Translations under genes and position numbers: made by a program | Notes under the pieces: generated by a model | The model's input: only the letters and a program-made list of their open reading frames with translations | Told to the model about the DNA's origin: nothing | Databases searched by the model: none | NCBI RefSeq assembly: GCF_016889425.1 | Contig: NZ_CP069513.1 | Span: 1,116,001 to 1,180,000 of the forward strand | Length of the DNA: 64,000 nucleotides | Source of the DNA: Corynebacterium amycolatum | Lineage (GTDB): Bacteria > Actinomycetota > Actinomycetes > Mycobacteriales > Mycobacteriaceae | Direction of reading: 5' to 3' | Part shown: positions 53,117 to 63,277 of the stretch, one piece after another | How positions within the stretch are numbered: the first letter of the stretch is position 1 | How the letters are laid out: every line of letters begins with the position of its first letter

Positions 53117-53653
53117 ATGTCCTATGCGGATGTCGTGATTGAACGCAACAGTGCCACGGTGGACGATGAATATCAGCAGATGTTGCTGCATAAGTCCTAC
53201 ACGTACGGGTTCACAATGATGATGTGGGCTAACTACGTGCTTGCAACGGTACTGATTTGGCTTATTCCAGAGCCGAAGATGGTGGGCGTGACAGTGGCAA
53301 TCATCTTGATGCCACTGGTTGGACTCCTGTTCTCGCAGCGGTGGTTGCGACGTCAGGTGCCAATGCCGAAGATTAATGGTCTTACAAAAGGGGAGATTGC
53401 AGCAGTCGTGGTCGTCATTGGGCTGTGGCTGATTGGTTTTATCAGAGTGCAAATGCTCTCTGAGGCAAGCGCTGGTGGGGCGCTATCAGAATCGTGGGGA
53501 TCCATTGCTGGAGCTGTGGTGGGGGCTGCCATCGGTCTGGCGTTTGTGTATTTCCTGTTCAAGGTGGTGTGGCCAGCAGCTCGTAACCGCGATCAGCGTC
53601 GTCTGGACCGGGAGCTCGATGATGAGTTTGATGGCGAGTCGCTGGGTGAGTAG
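53117..53653 (+). CDS. Four-helix membrane protein paired with the XRE regulator
   Basis: A 178-aa protein with two helix pairs (about 31-50, 57-75, 93-112, 128-150 counting from MSYADVV). Just before the first helix VDDEYQQMLLHKSYTY matches the D-E-x-Q motif of the protein at 32517-33086. The C-terminus is acidic. GAGGAAGG lies ~10 nt before ATG 53117; ATG 53108, overlapping the regulator stop, is an alternative. Function unknown; the pair is inserted between maf and accE. Confidence 0.7.
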   Translation: MSYADVVIERNSATVDDEYQQMLLHKSYTYGFTMMMWANYVLATVLIWLIPEPKMVGVTVAIILMPLVGLLFSQRWLRRQVPMPKINGLTKGEIAAVVVVIGLWLIGFIRVQMLSEASAGGALSESWGSIAGAVVGAAIGLAFVYFLFKVVWPAARNRDQRRLDRELDDEFDGESLGE

Positions 53654-53699
53654 CGCCAGTAACAGGCAGTAGCCAAGACCAAGGCAGTAACAAAAACCA

Positions 53700-53734
53700 A
53701 AGCGCCACCGTCGGAAAACCCGATGATGGCGCTT
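53700..53734. terminator. Bidirectional terminator
   Basis: AAGCGCCA (53700-53707) pairs with TGGCGCTT (53727-53734), with CGTCGG/CCGATG extending the stem. It lies between the convergent membrane-protein and accE genes. Confidence 0.7.
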
Positions 53735-53795
53735 CGTGCTAGCGAATCGACGCAGTTAGCGTGCGGTAACGACTACGCGGTAAACGGTAGCTGTA

Positions 53796-54056
53796 CTAGT
53801 AGAAATGGACGTTGCGGAACGTACCCGGTACGTGCTGGTGCGGCTGGTGGAACCCCTCTTCCAGCCGGCCCCAGTCGTTACGCGGGCCGCGGTCCTCTGG
53901 GGCACCGCCAGCTGCTGCCATACCCGCGAACAAAAGCGCGAGCGTGGCAGTTTCAGCGTCAGACGGGTTGCCCTTGAGGACGGACATGAACGGTGCAGCC
54001 GGGACCGCAGCGGTGTCCTTGTCTTCGGTTGCTGGGGTGTTTTTGGAATCGGTCAC
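53796..54056 (-). CDS. accE: Acyl-CoA carboxylase epsilon subunit
   Basis: An 86-aa accessory subunit that stabilises the AccBC-AccD complex. A short acidic N-terminus is followed by [20 protein letters not shown], the family core, and a C-terminus ending FRNVHFY. Its GTG overlaps the accD stop (GTGA), so translation is coupled. Confidence 0.88.
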   Translation of the reverse strand: MTDSKNTPATEDKDTAAVPAAPFMSVLKGNPSDAETATLALLFAGMAAAGGAPEDRGPRNDWGRLEEGFHQPHQHVPGTFRNVHFY

Positions 54057-55681
54057 AGCGGAATGTTCCCATGCTTCTTGGCGGGTACGTTAACAACCTT
54101 GCGATTCAACAGACGCAGACCCTCAATGATCTGGCCGCGGGTCTCGCTCGGCGGGATAACGGCGTCGATGAAGCCACGCTCAGCAGCCATGTACGGGTTG
54201 ACCAGGGTGGCCTCGTACTCTGCCTCGTACTCCTTCTGCAGTGCGACGACGTCCTTGCCTTCGGCCGCAGCAGCCTTGAGCTCCTTGCGGTAGATGAAGC
54301 CGACAGCGCCGGAAGCACCCATGACCGCAATCTGAGCGGTCGGCCATGCCAGGTTGATGTCAGCGCCCATGTCCTTGGAGCCCATCACACAGTAAGCTCC
54401 GCCGTAAGCCTTACGGGTGATGACGGTAATCTTCGGAACGGTGGCCTCAGCGTACGCGTACAGTAGCTTGGCGCCACGGCGGATGATGCCGTCGAACTCT
54501 TGGTTGGTGCCCGGCAGGAAGCCTGGAACGTCAACCAGCATGATGATCGGAATGTTGAAGGCATCACAGGTGCGGACGAAGCGAGCCGCCTTCTCGGATG
54601 CCTTGATGTCGAGGCAGCCAGCGAACTGAATCGGCTGGTTGGCAACGAAACCTACCGAGCGGCCCTCCACGCGACCGAAGCCGATGACCACGTTCTGTGC
54701 GTAGTCCTCCTGAATCTCCAGGAAGTCCTCGTCGTCGACCAGGCGGGTGATGACGTCCTTGATGTCGTACGGCTGGTTCGGGGAGTCCGGAATCAGCGTG
54801 TCGAGCTCGAGGTCAGTCTCAGTGATGTTGTCAGCGATGGAGCCCTCGAATGGCTCAGCCTCCATGCGAGGAGCCTCAGCGCGGTTGTTGGACGGCAGGT
54901 AGCTGACCAATTCCTGAACGAATGTCAGAGCGTCTTCGTCATCAGCAGCGGTGTAGTGCGAAGTACCGGAGGTGCTCATGTGAGTGCCAGCGCCACCCAG
55001 CTCGTCCTGTGTGACCTCTTCGCCAGTGACGGTCTTAATAACGTCCGGGCCGGTGATGAACATCTTGGAAGTGCCATCGACCATGACAATGAAGTCGGTC
55101 AGAGCCGGGGAGTAGACGTGGCCACCAGCGCAGGCACCCATGATCAGGGAAATCTGTGGGATAACGCCAGAAGCCTGGGTGTTCCGGAAGAAGATCTGGG
55201 AGTAGAGGCCGAGGGAAACAACGCCCTCCTGGATGCGGGCGCCAGCGCCTTCGTTGATGCCGATAATTGGGACACCGGTCTTGATGGCCAGATCCATGAT
55301 TTTGACAATCTTTTCACCGTAGACCTCACCGAGTGCGCCACCGAAGATGGCGCCGTCCTGCGAGAAGACACAGACCTGGCGGCCATCGATGGTGCCGTAA
55401 CCAGTTACAACACCGTCGGTGACAGGGCGCTTGGCGTCGAGGCCGAAGTTCTTGGAGCGGTGACGCGCGAGTGCGTCCACCTCCACGAATGAGCCCTCGT
55501 CCAAGAGAAACTCGATGCGCTCACGAGCGGTCATCTTGCCCTTGTCGTGGACGCGGTCAATACCGGCCTGGCCCATTGGGGCCTGGGTCTCTGCGAGACG
55601 GGCTCGCAGATCGGCCAGTTTTCCAGCAGTAGTGGTCAAATCCGGGGTTTCACCGGTTGATGTATTTGCGGCAGTCGTCAT
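54053..55681 (-). CDS. accD2: Acyl-CoA carboxylase beta subunit (AccD2 position)
   Basis: A 542-aa carboxyltransferase transferring CO2 from carboxybiotin to an acyl-CoA. Both crotonase-like halves are present: [38 protein letters not shown] and [16 protein letters not shown] in the first, and [28 protein letters not shown] and [18 protein letters not shown] in the second. Position next to accE equals dtsR2 of C. glutamicum. Codon use is narrow and C-ending, as for highly expressed genes. Confidence 0.88.
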   Translation of the reverse strand: MTTAANTSTGETPDLTTTAGKLADLRARLAETQAPMGQAGIDRVHDKGKMTARERIEFLLDEGSFVEVDALARHRSKNFGLDAKRPVTDGVVTGYGTIDGRQVCVFSQDGAIFGGALGEVYGEKIVKIMDLAIKTGVPIIGINEGAGARIQEGVVSLGLYSQIFFRNTQASGVIPQISLIMGACAGGHVYSPALTDFIVMVDGTSKMFITGPDVIKTVTGEEVTQDELGGAGTHMSTSGTSHYTAADDEDALTFVQELVSYLPSNNRAEAPRMEAEPFEGSIADNITETDLELDTLIPDSPNQPYDIKDVITRLVDDEDFLEIQEDYAQNVVIGFGRVEGRSVGFVANQPIQFAGCLDIKASEKAARFVRTCDAFNIPIIMLVDVPGFLPGTNQEFDGIIRRGAKLLYAYAEATVPKITVITRKAYGGAYCVMGSKDMGADINLAWPTAQIAVMGASGAVGFIYRKELKAAAAEGKDVVALQKEYEAEYEATLVNPYMAAERGFIDAVIPPSETRGQIIEGLRLLNRKVVNVPAKKHGNIPL

Positions 55682-55786
55682 GCCAACTAGTTTACGTTTC
55701 GAAAACGGGGGGAGGTAGTTGGGGGCAATCGCTGTTAACAAAAGTAGGGGTAATGACTAGCTCGTTGTTCAGCAAAAAGCCTGCTC

Positions 55787-57427
55787 TTACAGTGGAATAT
55801 TGCCGTGCTTGCGCGCAGGCCACGGTACTTTCTTTGAAGTTAGAAGGCGCAGATTTTTTATCACCCGAGTTCGTGTCTCGGAGGGGAGGATGACTTCATC
55901 AATTAACCCCCGTTCGGCGGCGCGATAAGGCGTGAGCATGTGTTGCTCGTATCCCATTTCCAGTTCAGCAATGAGTTCTTTCACACTCTCGGGAGTGCCA
56001 AATCTATCGGCCGCTGGGTCTTTTGCGAGAGCTGCTTCGGTGGCGGTTCGAATCTCGGCACGATGGAGGAAGCGTACTGCGCCAGAGGCGCCCATCACGG
56101 CGATCTGTGCCGTCGGCCAAGCCAGATTTACATCCGCGCCGAGCCCCTTTGATCCCATCACGCAATACGCGCCGCCGTAGGCTTTGCGCATGGTGACGGT
56201 GATTTTAGGAACGGTTGCTTCTGCATACGCATAGAGCAATTTAGCGCCACGGCGCAGAATTCCCTGGTGTTCTTGATTCGAGCCGGGGAGAAAGCCTGGT
56301 ACATCCACGAGAAAGACGAGTGGAATGTTGAAACAATCGCAGGTTCGAACGAATCGCGCGGCTTTCTCCGCTGCATCGATATCTAGGCAGCCCGCAAATT
56401 CCATGGGCTGATTAGCGACAAACCCAACAGATTGACCGTTGAGACGGCCAAGGCCAATTACGACATTGGCTGCCCGGTTTTCCTGGATTTCCAGGAACTC
56501 CGCATCGTCGCAAAGCGCGTAGATGACTTCATGCACGTCGTACGGCGTGGAAGGGCTGTCGGGAATGAGACTGTCGAGGGTGCGATCGGTGTCGGTGATC
56601 TCGTCACTGGCATTGGAATCCCAACTGGGCGCGGGGGAGGTTGTGTTGTTGGGGAGGTAGTCGAGCAAATCGCAGACCCAGTCGAGTCCATCCTGCTCGC
56701 TAGTGGCGGTGTAATGGGAGTTTCCGGCGAGCTCCATATGGGTGTCGGCGCCGCCAAGCTCGTGCTGGCCGATCTTTTCGCCAGTGACCGTTTCAATTAC
56801 GTCAGGGCCGGTGACAAACATGCGGGAGTTTTCCTCCACCATGACAACGAAGTCCGTCAGCGCTGGGGAGTAGGCATTTCCACCTGCGCAGGCACCAAAA
56901 ATGACTGAAATCTGCGGAATGACGCCGCTGGCACGAACGTTGTGGTGGAACGTCTGGGCAATAAAGTCCAGTGAGACTGCGCCATCTTGGATGCGGGCGC
57001 CGGCACCTTCGTACATGCCAATAACGGGACGGCCGGTAGTGATGGCAAGGTCCTGAATCTTGACCATCTTTTCGCCGTAGACCTCTCCGAGTGCACCACC
57101 GAAGATTGTGCCGTCCTGAGAGAAGATGCAGACCTCACGGCCGTCTATGGTTCCCCAGCCGGTGATAATTCCGTCAGTCACGGGGCGTTTGGCTTCCATT
57201 CCAAATGCGGTAGTGCGGTGGCGGGCTAGCGCATCGAATTCGACAAAAGACCCTTCGTCCAGCAGGTAGTCAATGCGCTCGCGGGCATTCATACGCTCAG
57301 TCAGTTTGAGCTTGTCGTAGCCTCGCGACCCCATCGGAGTCAGTGCAGCAGTGCGTCGGCGTAGAAGGTCTTCATTGAGAAAAGCGGTGGTGTGTTGCTC
57401 CGCCGTCAAACGTGAGGAAATAGTCAT
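55787..57427 (-). CDS. accD1: Acyl-CoA carboxylase beta subunit (AccD1/DtsR1 position)
   Basis: A 546-aa paralogue of the following gene. Start MTISS and [17 protein letters not shown] resemble C. glutamicum DtsR1, the acetyl-CoA carboxylase subunit. Unusual here: GASGAVRF has Arg where the paralogue has Gly, and the segment after it is 13 residues longer (includes [16 protein letters not shown]). Codon use is less biased than in its neighbour. Either it is a true accD1 or a diverged copy with other substrate range. Confidence 0.82.
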   Translation of the reverse strand: MTISSRLTAEQHTTAFLNEDLLRRRTAALTPMGSRGYDKLKLTERMNARERIDYLLDEGSFVEFDALARHRTTAFGMEAKRPVTDGIITGWGTIDGREVCIFSQDGTIFGGALGEVYGEKMVKIQDLAITTGRPVIGMYEGAGARIQDGAVSLDFIAQTFHHNVRASGVIPQISVIFGACAGGNAYSPALTDFVVMVEENSRMFVTGPDVIETVTGEKIGQHELGGADTHMELAGNSHYTATSEQDGLDWVCDLLDYLPNNTTSPAPSWDSNASDEITDTDRTLDSLIPDSPSTPYDVHEVIYALCDDAEFLEIQENRAANVVIGLGRLNGQSVGFVANQPMEFAGCLDIDAAEKAARFVRTCDCFNIPLVFLVDVPGFLPGSNQEHQGILRRGAKLLYAYAEATVPKITVTMRKAYGGAYCVMGSKGLGADVNLAWPTAQIAVMGASGAVRFLHRAEIRTATEAALAKDPAADRFGTPESVKELIAELEMGYEQHMLTPYRAAERGLIDEVILPSETRTRVIKNLRLLTSKKVPWPARKHGNIPL

Positions 57428-57540
57428 GTTATGGAATGTAGTGTTTGAGAAGGAAAATAGTAAAGCGGGTGAGCTGTGATGATTCTCACGCTGTCGTCCC
57501 CTTGAGAAAGGCCTCGACGCGCTGAATCCGGCCATAGCGC

Positions 57541-57546
57541 TAGACT
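57541..57546 (+). promoter_or_regulatory. -10 box of a leaderless transcript (birA)
   Basis: TAGACT lies 7 nt before ATG 57554, with no RBS. Confidence 0.55.
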
Positions 57547-57553
57547 GCTGTGC

Positions 57554-58411
57554 ATGACCGACCCCCGAATTGTTGCTTCCCGCAAGCCTCTTGATGCCGC
57601 GCGTGTGCGCGCAGCCGCGCCGGGCTGGAGTTCCATTGAGGTTGTCGAAACCACTGGTTCGACCAATGCCGATCTTCGGAAACAGGCGGCACTGGGGCAG
57701 GTGGCAGATCTCAGTGCGCTCATCGCCTCGGAGCAGACCGCAGGTCGCGGTCGGCTGAGCCGTAGTTGGACAGCTCCGGAAGGTGCATCCATTGCGCTCA
57801 GCACACTGCTGCGCCCGCAAGGGCTCGCACCGGAGCAGCTGGGGCTCTTGCCCTTAGTCGCAGGTCTCGCAGTCGTCGATGCTGTTGTAGAGGTCGTGGG
57901 TCTGGTGCCTGAGCGCGTATCCCTGAAGTGGCCGAACGATGTCCTCGTTGACGGTCGTAAGCTCTGCGGAATTCTGGTAGAGGCTGCTTCGCTGACACCA
58001 CCAGCTCTCATTCCAGGAATCGGCATCAATGTTTCTCTGCAGGAAGACGAGTTGCCTGTGCCACACGCCACTTCGCTATACCTGGCGGGCGCAGACAATC
58101 TCGACCGCGACGACATCTCCGCTGGTGTGCTGCGTGCGCTGGGACGTCGTCAAGCACAGTGGCGAAAGGGCGATGCTGAGTTGCTGCGGGACTACGAGGC
58201 GGTGTGCGCGACCATCGGCTCGAACGTGCGCGTGGAGTTGCCGGGGGATCGCGTGCTGGTCGGCAAGGCGGTTGGTGTGCGTGCCGACGGCGAATTGATT
58301 GTCACCGACGAAGCTGGCACAAGCCACTTTGTTGCGGCCGGTGACGTGTTCCATGTTCGTGCCACTGACGGCGGCTATGCATCCCCGCAGACTGACTCGG
58401 ACCGGAGGTAG
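57554..58411 (+). CDS. birA: Biotin-protein ligase
   Basis: A 285-aa enzyme that activates biotin and attaches it to the AccBC carrier lysine. [12 protein letters not shown] with the biotinyl-AMP loop (64-70), [19 protein letters not shown] (KWPND 125-129) and a C-terminal SH3-like domain are visible. There is no N-terminal helix-turn-helix, so it is not a repressor. Divergent from accD1. Leaderless start. Confidence 0.92.
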   Translation: MTDPRIVASRKPLDAARVRAAAPGWSSIEVVETTGSTNADLRKQAALGQVADLSALIASEQTAGRGRLSRSWTAPEGASIALSTLLRPQGLAPEQLGLLPLVAGLAVVDAVVEVVGLVPERVSLKWPNDVLVDGRKLCGILVEAASLTPPALIPGIGINVSLQEDELPVPHATSLYLAGADNLDRDDISAGVLRALGRRQAQWRKGDAELLRDYEAVCATIGSNVRVELPGDRVLVGKAVGVRADGELIVTDEAGTSHFVAAGDVFHVRATDGGYASPQTDSDRR

Positions 58412-58417
58412 TGCTGT

Positions 58418-58879
58418 ATGGCCTTTCCCGATGATGAGTTGGACACGCGCGAGGCAATTCTGCTGGACACCAATCCAACTTTTGGTCGGCTGGTGTGGCC
58501 GCTCTTGGAGCTCATGGTTATCACCGGCGTCTGCTGGTTGCTGATTGGCTTTATCGACGGCCCTGCGATTGCTCCGGGAGACTTACAGGGTGTGCGTCAG
58601 CTGCTGCTGTTTGCGTGGCTGGGGCTTATTCTCTGGCGTGTTGTTCGTCCGGTACTAAGTTGGCTGGGGGAGCGGTTTGTACTGACTGATAGGCGAATTG
58701 TTCTGCGACGTGGAATTCTGCGCCCGCAGGTGGTCTCGATTGATCTACGTTCGGTGCGTGCGGTCAATCGCAAGGGCGGCGTGCTGTATCTGCAGACCCG
58801 CAGTTTCGGCCCGCCGCTGGCTGTGGAAGATATTCCCAGCTCCCGCAAGGTGGCTAAGTTGGTCTCCCGGTTGACTTAG
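58418..58879 (+). CDS. Membrane protein with bacterial PH domain
   Basis: A 153-aa protein with two helices (about 24-45 and 62-80) followed by a bPH2 domain: ERFVLTDRRIVLRRGILRPQVVSIDLRSVRAV (key LTDRRIV and IDLRSV). Its gene starts 6 nt after birA, RBS GGAGG, so they are co-transcribed. Function unknown. Confidence 0.8.
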   Translation: MAFPDDELDTREAILLDTNPTFGRLVWPLLELMVITGVCWLLIGFIDGPAIAPGDLQGVRQLLLFAWLGLILWRVVRPVLSWLGERFVLTDRRIVLRRGILRPQVVSIDLRSVRAVNRKGGVLYLQTRSFGPPLAVEDIPSSRKVAKLVSRLT

Positions 58880-58896
58880 AATTTCGGGTCATAACC

Positions 58897-58902
58897 TACA
58901 AT
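58897..58902 (+). promoter_or_regulatory. -10 box of a leaderless transcript (purK)
   Basis: TACAAT lies 7 nt before GTG 58910. TTGACT at 58871 is 20 nt further upstream, longer than usual spacing. No RBS. Confidence 0.5.
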
Positions 58903-58909
58903 CAGGGGT

Positions 58910-60199
58910 GTGATTGCTTCGGATACCCCTGAAAACTCCACTAATTCCACTTCTGATTCCGCTGCAGCGCTAACTGCTGCGCAGCACCCCGCGCATGCTG
59001 ATGGCGTGCCGGTTGTGGCGGTGATTGGTGACGGTCAGCTGGCTCGCATGATGCAGACTGAGGCCATTGAACTGGGACAGTCCATCCGTTTGCTCGCCGG
59101 TTCGCCGGATTCTTCCGCAGCGCAGGTGTGTGCGGACGTTATCATCGGCGACTACCACGTCTGGAAGGACGTTGAACGCACTGTCGCTGGTGCGCAGGCC
59201 GTGACTTTCGACCATGAGCACGTTCCCACCGAATTTCTCAACAAGCTGACCGAGATGGGCTACTCGGTTCAGCCTCAGCCGTCGGCGTTGCTGTACGCGC
59301 AGGATAAGCTGCTGATGCGCCAGCGCTTGGAGGAACTGGGCGCTCCGGTACCTGCCTACGCTGCTATTGAGTCCGTCCAGGATGCCGAGGCCTTCTTCGA
59401 CCGCGTTGACGGTGCCGTCTGCCTGAAGGCCCGCCGTGGCGGTTACGACGGTCACGGCGTGTGGTTCCCGAAGGATCGCGAGGACCTGCGCACGCTTGTC
59501 GACGAACTGTTGGGCAAGGACGTGCCGCTGATGGCCGAACGGAAAGTCGCGCTGGTTCGCGAGCTGTCGGCCATGTGTGCCCGCACACCGTCGGGTGAGG
59601 TCAAGGCCTGGCCAGTCCTCGAGTCTATGCAGCGTGACGGCATCTGTGTTGAGGCAATCTGCCCGGCGCCGGGGCTTTCCGACGAGCTTGCGAGCGCGGC
59701 CGAAAAACTCAGTGTGACCATCGCTTCCGAGTTGGGAGTAACCGGTGCGCTGGCAGTTGAGCTGTTCGAGACCGTCGATGCAGATGGCAATCCGGAGATC
59801 TACGTCAACGAGTTGGCGATGCGCCCGCACAACACTGGCCACTGGTCGCAGGACGGCTGTGAGACCAGCCAGTTTGAGCAGCACCTGCGTGCAGTTGCTG
59901 ACATGCCACTGGGTTCCACTCGCCCGACTGCACCGGTGACGGTGATGGTCAATACGCTGGGTGGCGAAGAGGCCTCGGACGTGCCGATTGCGCAGCGCTT
60001 TGCTAAGGTATGGCGCCGCTTCCCATCGGTGAAGATTCACTGGTACGGCAAGGATTGGCGCCCAGGACGTAAGCTGGGTCACGTCAATCTGTGTGGTTAT
60101 GACGCAAGCGCGGAGGGCATTGCCGAGACCCGTCGAATTGCCAACCTAGCTGCTGGTTACGTAGTCGATGGAGTATGGGCAGACGGCTACACGGCATGA
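58910..60199 (+). CDS. purK: N5-carboxyaminoimidazole ribonucleotide synthase
   Basis: A 429-aa ATP-grasp enzyme of purine synthesis. After a Ser/Thr/Ala N-terminal extension of ~30 residues come VVAVIGDGQLARMM, TFDHEHVP, QDKLLMRQRL, LKARRGGYDGHGVW and NELAMRPHNTGHW. It precedes purE, which uses its product. GTG start, leaderless. Confidence 0.93.
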   Translation: MIASDTPENSTNSTSDSAAALTAAQHPAHADGVPVVAVIGDGQLARMMQTEAIELGQSIRLLAGSPDSSAAQVCADVIIGDYHVWKDVERTVAGAQAVTFDHEHVPTEFLNKLTEMGYSVQPQPSALLYAQDKLLMRQRLEELGAPVPAYAAIESVQDAEAFFDRVDGAVCLKARRGGYDGHGVWFPKDREDLRTLVDELLGKDVPLMAERKVALVRELSAMCARTPSGEVKAWPVLESMQRDGICVEAICPAPGLSDELASAAEKLSVTIASELGVTGALAVELFETVDADGNPEIYVNELAMRPHNTGHWSQDGCETSQFEQHLRAVADMPLGSTRPTAPVTVMVNTLGGEEASDVPIAQRFAKVWRRFPSVKIHWYGKDWRPGRKLGHVNLCGYDASAEGIAETRRIANLAAGYVVDGVWADGYTA

Positions 60200-60260
60200 A
60201 GCTAGCGCCGATTAAAGCTAGCGCCTTTAAAAATTAGATTGCTATCCCAAGGAGACAACA

Positions 60261-60806
60261 TTGGCTGAAGCAAACCAGGTGGCAAGCCCGAAGCTGACCA
60301 ACGCAACCGGTCCGTTGGTTGGTCTGATTATGGGGTCGGACTCAGATTGGCCGACCATGGAGCCGGCAGCTGAGGTACTGGCTGAGTTCGGAATTCCGTT
60401 TGAGGTAGGCGTGGTCTCTGCGCACCGTACTCCGGAACGCATGATTGATTACGCAAAGTCAGCCGCTGACAAGGGCTTGCGCTGCATTATCGCAGGTGCC
60501 GGTGGTGCTGCGCACCTACCGGGCATGGTGGCGTCTGCCACTCCGCTGCCGGTTATCGGCGTGCCCCGTGCACTCGAGAACCTGGAGGGCGTCGACTCGC
60601 TGCTGTCGATTGTTCAGATGCCGGGCGGCGTTCCGGTGGCAACCGTCGGCGTGGGCGGCGCTAAGAATGCTGGCCTGCTGGCTGTGCGTATCCTCTCGGC
60701 TGGTTACCCGGAGCTCATTGTGGCGATGGAGAACTACCAGGCCAATATGCGCGATGAAGTCCTGGAAAAGGACGAGCGCCTGCGCAAGAAGCTGATGGGT
60801 GAGTAG
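60261..60806 (+). CDS. purE: N5-carboxyaminoimidazole ribonucleotide mutase
   Basis: A 181-aa enzyme converting N5-CAIR to [13 protein letters not shown] (25-33), [11 protein letters not shown] with His55, [13 protein letters not shown] and PVIGVP are typical. TTG start at 60261 with AAGGAG 7 nt upstream. Confidence 0.95.
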   Translation: MAEANQVASPKLTNATGPLVGLIMGSDSDWPTMEPAAEVLAEFGIPFEVGVVSAHRTPERMIDYAKSAADKGLRCIIAGAGGAAHLPGMVASATPLPVIGVPRALENLEGVDSLLSIVQMPGGVPVATVGVGGAKNAGLLAVRILSAGYPELIVAMENYQANMRDEVLEKDERLRKKLMGE

Positions 60807-60833
60807 GGCGTCCAGCCAGCCCCCCCCCCCGAA

Positions 60834-62444
60834 CTACCCGCGCATATGAACTGCAGGGTAGTGGAACGTGTCCGGGTCGGCGGTCTCCCAGGCCTCGGCC
60901 CAGTTGTGAAAACGGGTGCCGCTGAGCAACTCGCCCGGCTGCAGCCAGTTGTAGAGCTCCGCGTAGGTCTCACCAACCTGCTCATTTGTGCGCCGCAGCA
61001 GGTGGGATGGCCCTAGCTCAGAGAAGCTATTGAGACCCATCGATGCCAACAGGCTAGCCGCTTCTGCGACCGTGGCATTGTGATAGTTGGCCACACGCTG
61101 ACCCTTGTCGTCGACATCCAAAGCCTTCCACAGACTCGGATCCTGGGTAGCCACACCCACCGGGCAGGTGTTGGTGTGACATAGCTGAGATTGAATACAG
61201 CCGGTGGCCATCATCATGCCACGAGCTGAGTTCACAAAGTCAGCGCCAATACACATGCGCTTAACAATGTCGAAGCCAGTAATGACCTTGCCGGATGCAC
61301 CGAGCTTGATGCGATCTCGCAGACCGGCACCTACGAGCGCGTTATGGACGAGAATCAGACCGTCGGTAAGCGGCAGGCCAACGCGGTCGGAGTATTCCAG
61401 CGGCGCAGCGCCGGTGCCGCCTTCAGCGCCGTCGACGATGATGAAGTCTGGCGTGATGTTCTCTTCCAGCATGGCCTTGCACACGGCGAGGAACTCGAGC
61501 TGCGAGCCGACGCATAGCTTGAAACCGACCGGCTTGCCACCGTTGAGCTCGCGCATTGTGCCCATAAAACGAACAAGTTCACGCGGGGTGGAGTAGACAC
61601 GGTGGTACGGCGGACTCATTACGCCCTTGCCAACTGGCACGTGGCGAGTAGCGGCGATCTCCTCATTGACCTTGTGGCCTGGCAGCATGCCACCGAGTCC
61701 CGGCTTTGCCCCCTGGCTAACTTTCAGATAGGTAGCCTTGACCTGCGAAATCTTAGCCTTTTCGCGGAACAGCTCCGGATCGAAGTCGCCATCCTCCGTA
61801 CGCGCCCCGAAGTAGCCGGAACCCAGCTGCCAGTAGATGTCCGCACCGTACTTCAAGTGGTAAGGGCTGATAGCGCCCTCGCCAGTGTCCTGCACGAAAT
61901 TGCCCAGTTTCGCGCCCTTATTCATTGCCATGACAGCGTTCGGGGACAGGGAGCCAAAACTCATGGCTGAAATATTGAAGATCGACGCGGAGTACGGCTG
62001 GGTGCAGTCCGGACCGCCAATATCTACGCGGGGATCTTCGATGACGTGCTGGCTCGGTGCCATGGAGTGGCGGACGTATTCGTAGCCAGGGGCGTTAATT
62101 TTGCGTTCAGTACCGAAGGACTTCTTTGAGGACAGCCCCTTCGCACGCTCGTAGACCACGGTACGAGTATCGCGGTCGAACGGAGCGCCGTCGAAGTTGC
62201 GCTCGATAAAGTACTGCTGCATCTCGGGGCGAATGGTCTCGCCCATGTAGCGCAGATGGCCAATGACCGGGAAGTTCCGCAAGATGGAGTGCTTCTTTTG
62301 AAGCATGTCATAGATAGCCACAACATCCAGGAAGAGGATGAAAGCCATCAGAATCCACCACCACGGGCTCAGATCCCATACAGCCAGTGCGCCCAAAACA
62401 TTGATGAGGGCAAGAATCGCGAGAATATATGGTCGGGTAATCAC
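60834..62444 (-). CDS. Membrane-anchored glutamate-synthase-domain FMN protein
   Basis: A 536-aa protein. Two hydrophobic helices (about 5-25 and 28-48) precede a GltB-type FMN-binding central domain: ISAMSFGSLSPNAVMA, GEGAISPYH, SQGAKPGLGG, VDGAEGGTGAAP, LGASGKVITGFD, and the cysteines CHTNTCPVG of the Fe-S loop. No glutaminase domain, so it is not full glutamate synthase. GTG 62444 was chosen; the upstream ORF to 62591 is basic and unlikely. Reaction unknown. Confidence 0.85.
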   Translation of the reverse strand: MITRPYILAILALINVLGALAVWDLSPWWWILMAFILFLDVVAIYDMLQKKHSILRNFPVIGHLRYMGETIRPEMQQYFIERNFDGAPFDRDTRTVVYERAKGLSSKKSFGTERKINAPGYEYVRHSMAPSQHVIEDPRVDIGGPDCTQPYSASIFNISAMSFGSLSPNAVMAMNKGAKLGNFVQDTGEGAISPYHLKYGADIYWQLGSGYFGARTEDGDFDPELFREKAKISQVKATYLKVSQGAKPGLGGMLPGHKVNEEIAATRHVPVGKGVMSPPYHRVYSTPRELVRFMGTMRELNGGKPVGFKLCVGSQLEFLAVCKAMLEENITPDFIIVDGAEGGTGAAPLEYSDRVGLPLTDGLILVHNALVGAGLRDRIKLGASGKVITGFDIVKRMCIGADFVNSARGMMMATGCIQSQLCHTNTCPVGVATQDPSLWKALDVDDKGQRVANYHNATVAEAASLLASMGLNSFSELGPSHLLRRTNEQVGETYAELYNWLQPGELLSGTRFHNWAEAWETADPDTFHYPAVHMRG

Positions 62445-62497
62445 AATTTCCAGATTATCGCGCCTGCCGAGAGCGCCTCTCGTCGGAGGGGATGTGA

Positions 62498-63223
62498 TTA
62501 AATCACACGGGCTTTTTCGGCCGTAGAAATAGCAGCGACACGCTCGGTATCGCCGCCGCGCACGACGACGGCAGCACCGCCCTGAACCCAAGCCGACAGC
62601 ACATTACGCGCCCATCTATCTCCGCTGACCTGTGAAGAATCAGGCACCAGCCAGCCGTCGGAAACGACGCGGGAACCGGGCGTGAGCTGCATCTCGTCCG
62701 CGTAATCGCCAGCTGATGAAAGCAGTTCTGCAGCCGACTTCTCCCCAATAACGGGGGTTTGGTCGGAGTCCGGGCCTGCGCCTAGATATGCGTCTGGGTG
62801 GAAACGAACTTCCGGACCGAAGTCAATGACTCCCGGTGGAATATCATCACCACATTCCACGACACCGCGGCCAAAGGGATCGTCGGTAAGCACTGCGATA
62901 TAGGCGTCTGGGAACTTCTCTTCCCACGTGCTGACGTTAGTGACGGTGGTGAAAACAACCAGCGGCTCCTCATCACTAACGGTGACGCCAGCGCGCTCGC
63001 AGCCAAGAATGATACAGGCGGACTGCCAGATTAGTGGTAGATCAATCCATGCCTGGTCCCCGGCGACGAGGTCGAACTCATCGTGCAACATGTTGGCAAT
63101 CTTGCAGGCCCAATTGTCCAGGGTCTGCGCCGACAAATCGGTACGACCGCCAGTAGTTTCGTCATAACAGGTCAAACGAGGCACCGATGGGTCGGCCTCG
63201 AGAAGTGTCTTCAGAATCTCCAC
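62498..63223 (-). CDS. TIGR03089-like protein
   Basis: A 241-aa actinobacterial protein resembling a shortened N-terminal acyl-CoA synthetase domain: LTCYDETTGGRTDLSAQTLDNW and ANMLHDEFDLVAGDQ. It lacks the AMP-binding and C-terminal parts of that family. GTG 63223 follows TACCCT (63231-63236) by 7 nt, again leaderless. Function unknown. Confidence 0.72.
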   Translation of the reverse strand: MEILKTLLEADPSVPRLTCYDETTGGRTDLSAQTLDNWACKIANMLHDEFDLVAGDQAWIDLPLIWQSACIILGCERAGVTVSDEEPLVVFTTVTNVSTWEEKFPDAYIAVLTDDPFGRGVVECGDDIPPGVIDFGPEVRFHPDAYLGAGPDSDQTPVIGEKSAAELLSSAGDYADEMQLTPGSRVVSDGWLVPDSSQVSGDRWARNVLSAWVQGGAAVVVRGGDTERVAAISTAEKARVI

Positions 63224-63277
63224 GTCCCCAAGGGTAACGAGAATTGCGCGATGCCGTCGGCGTGAAGACCTAGCCTC

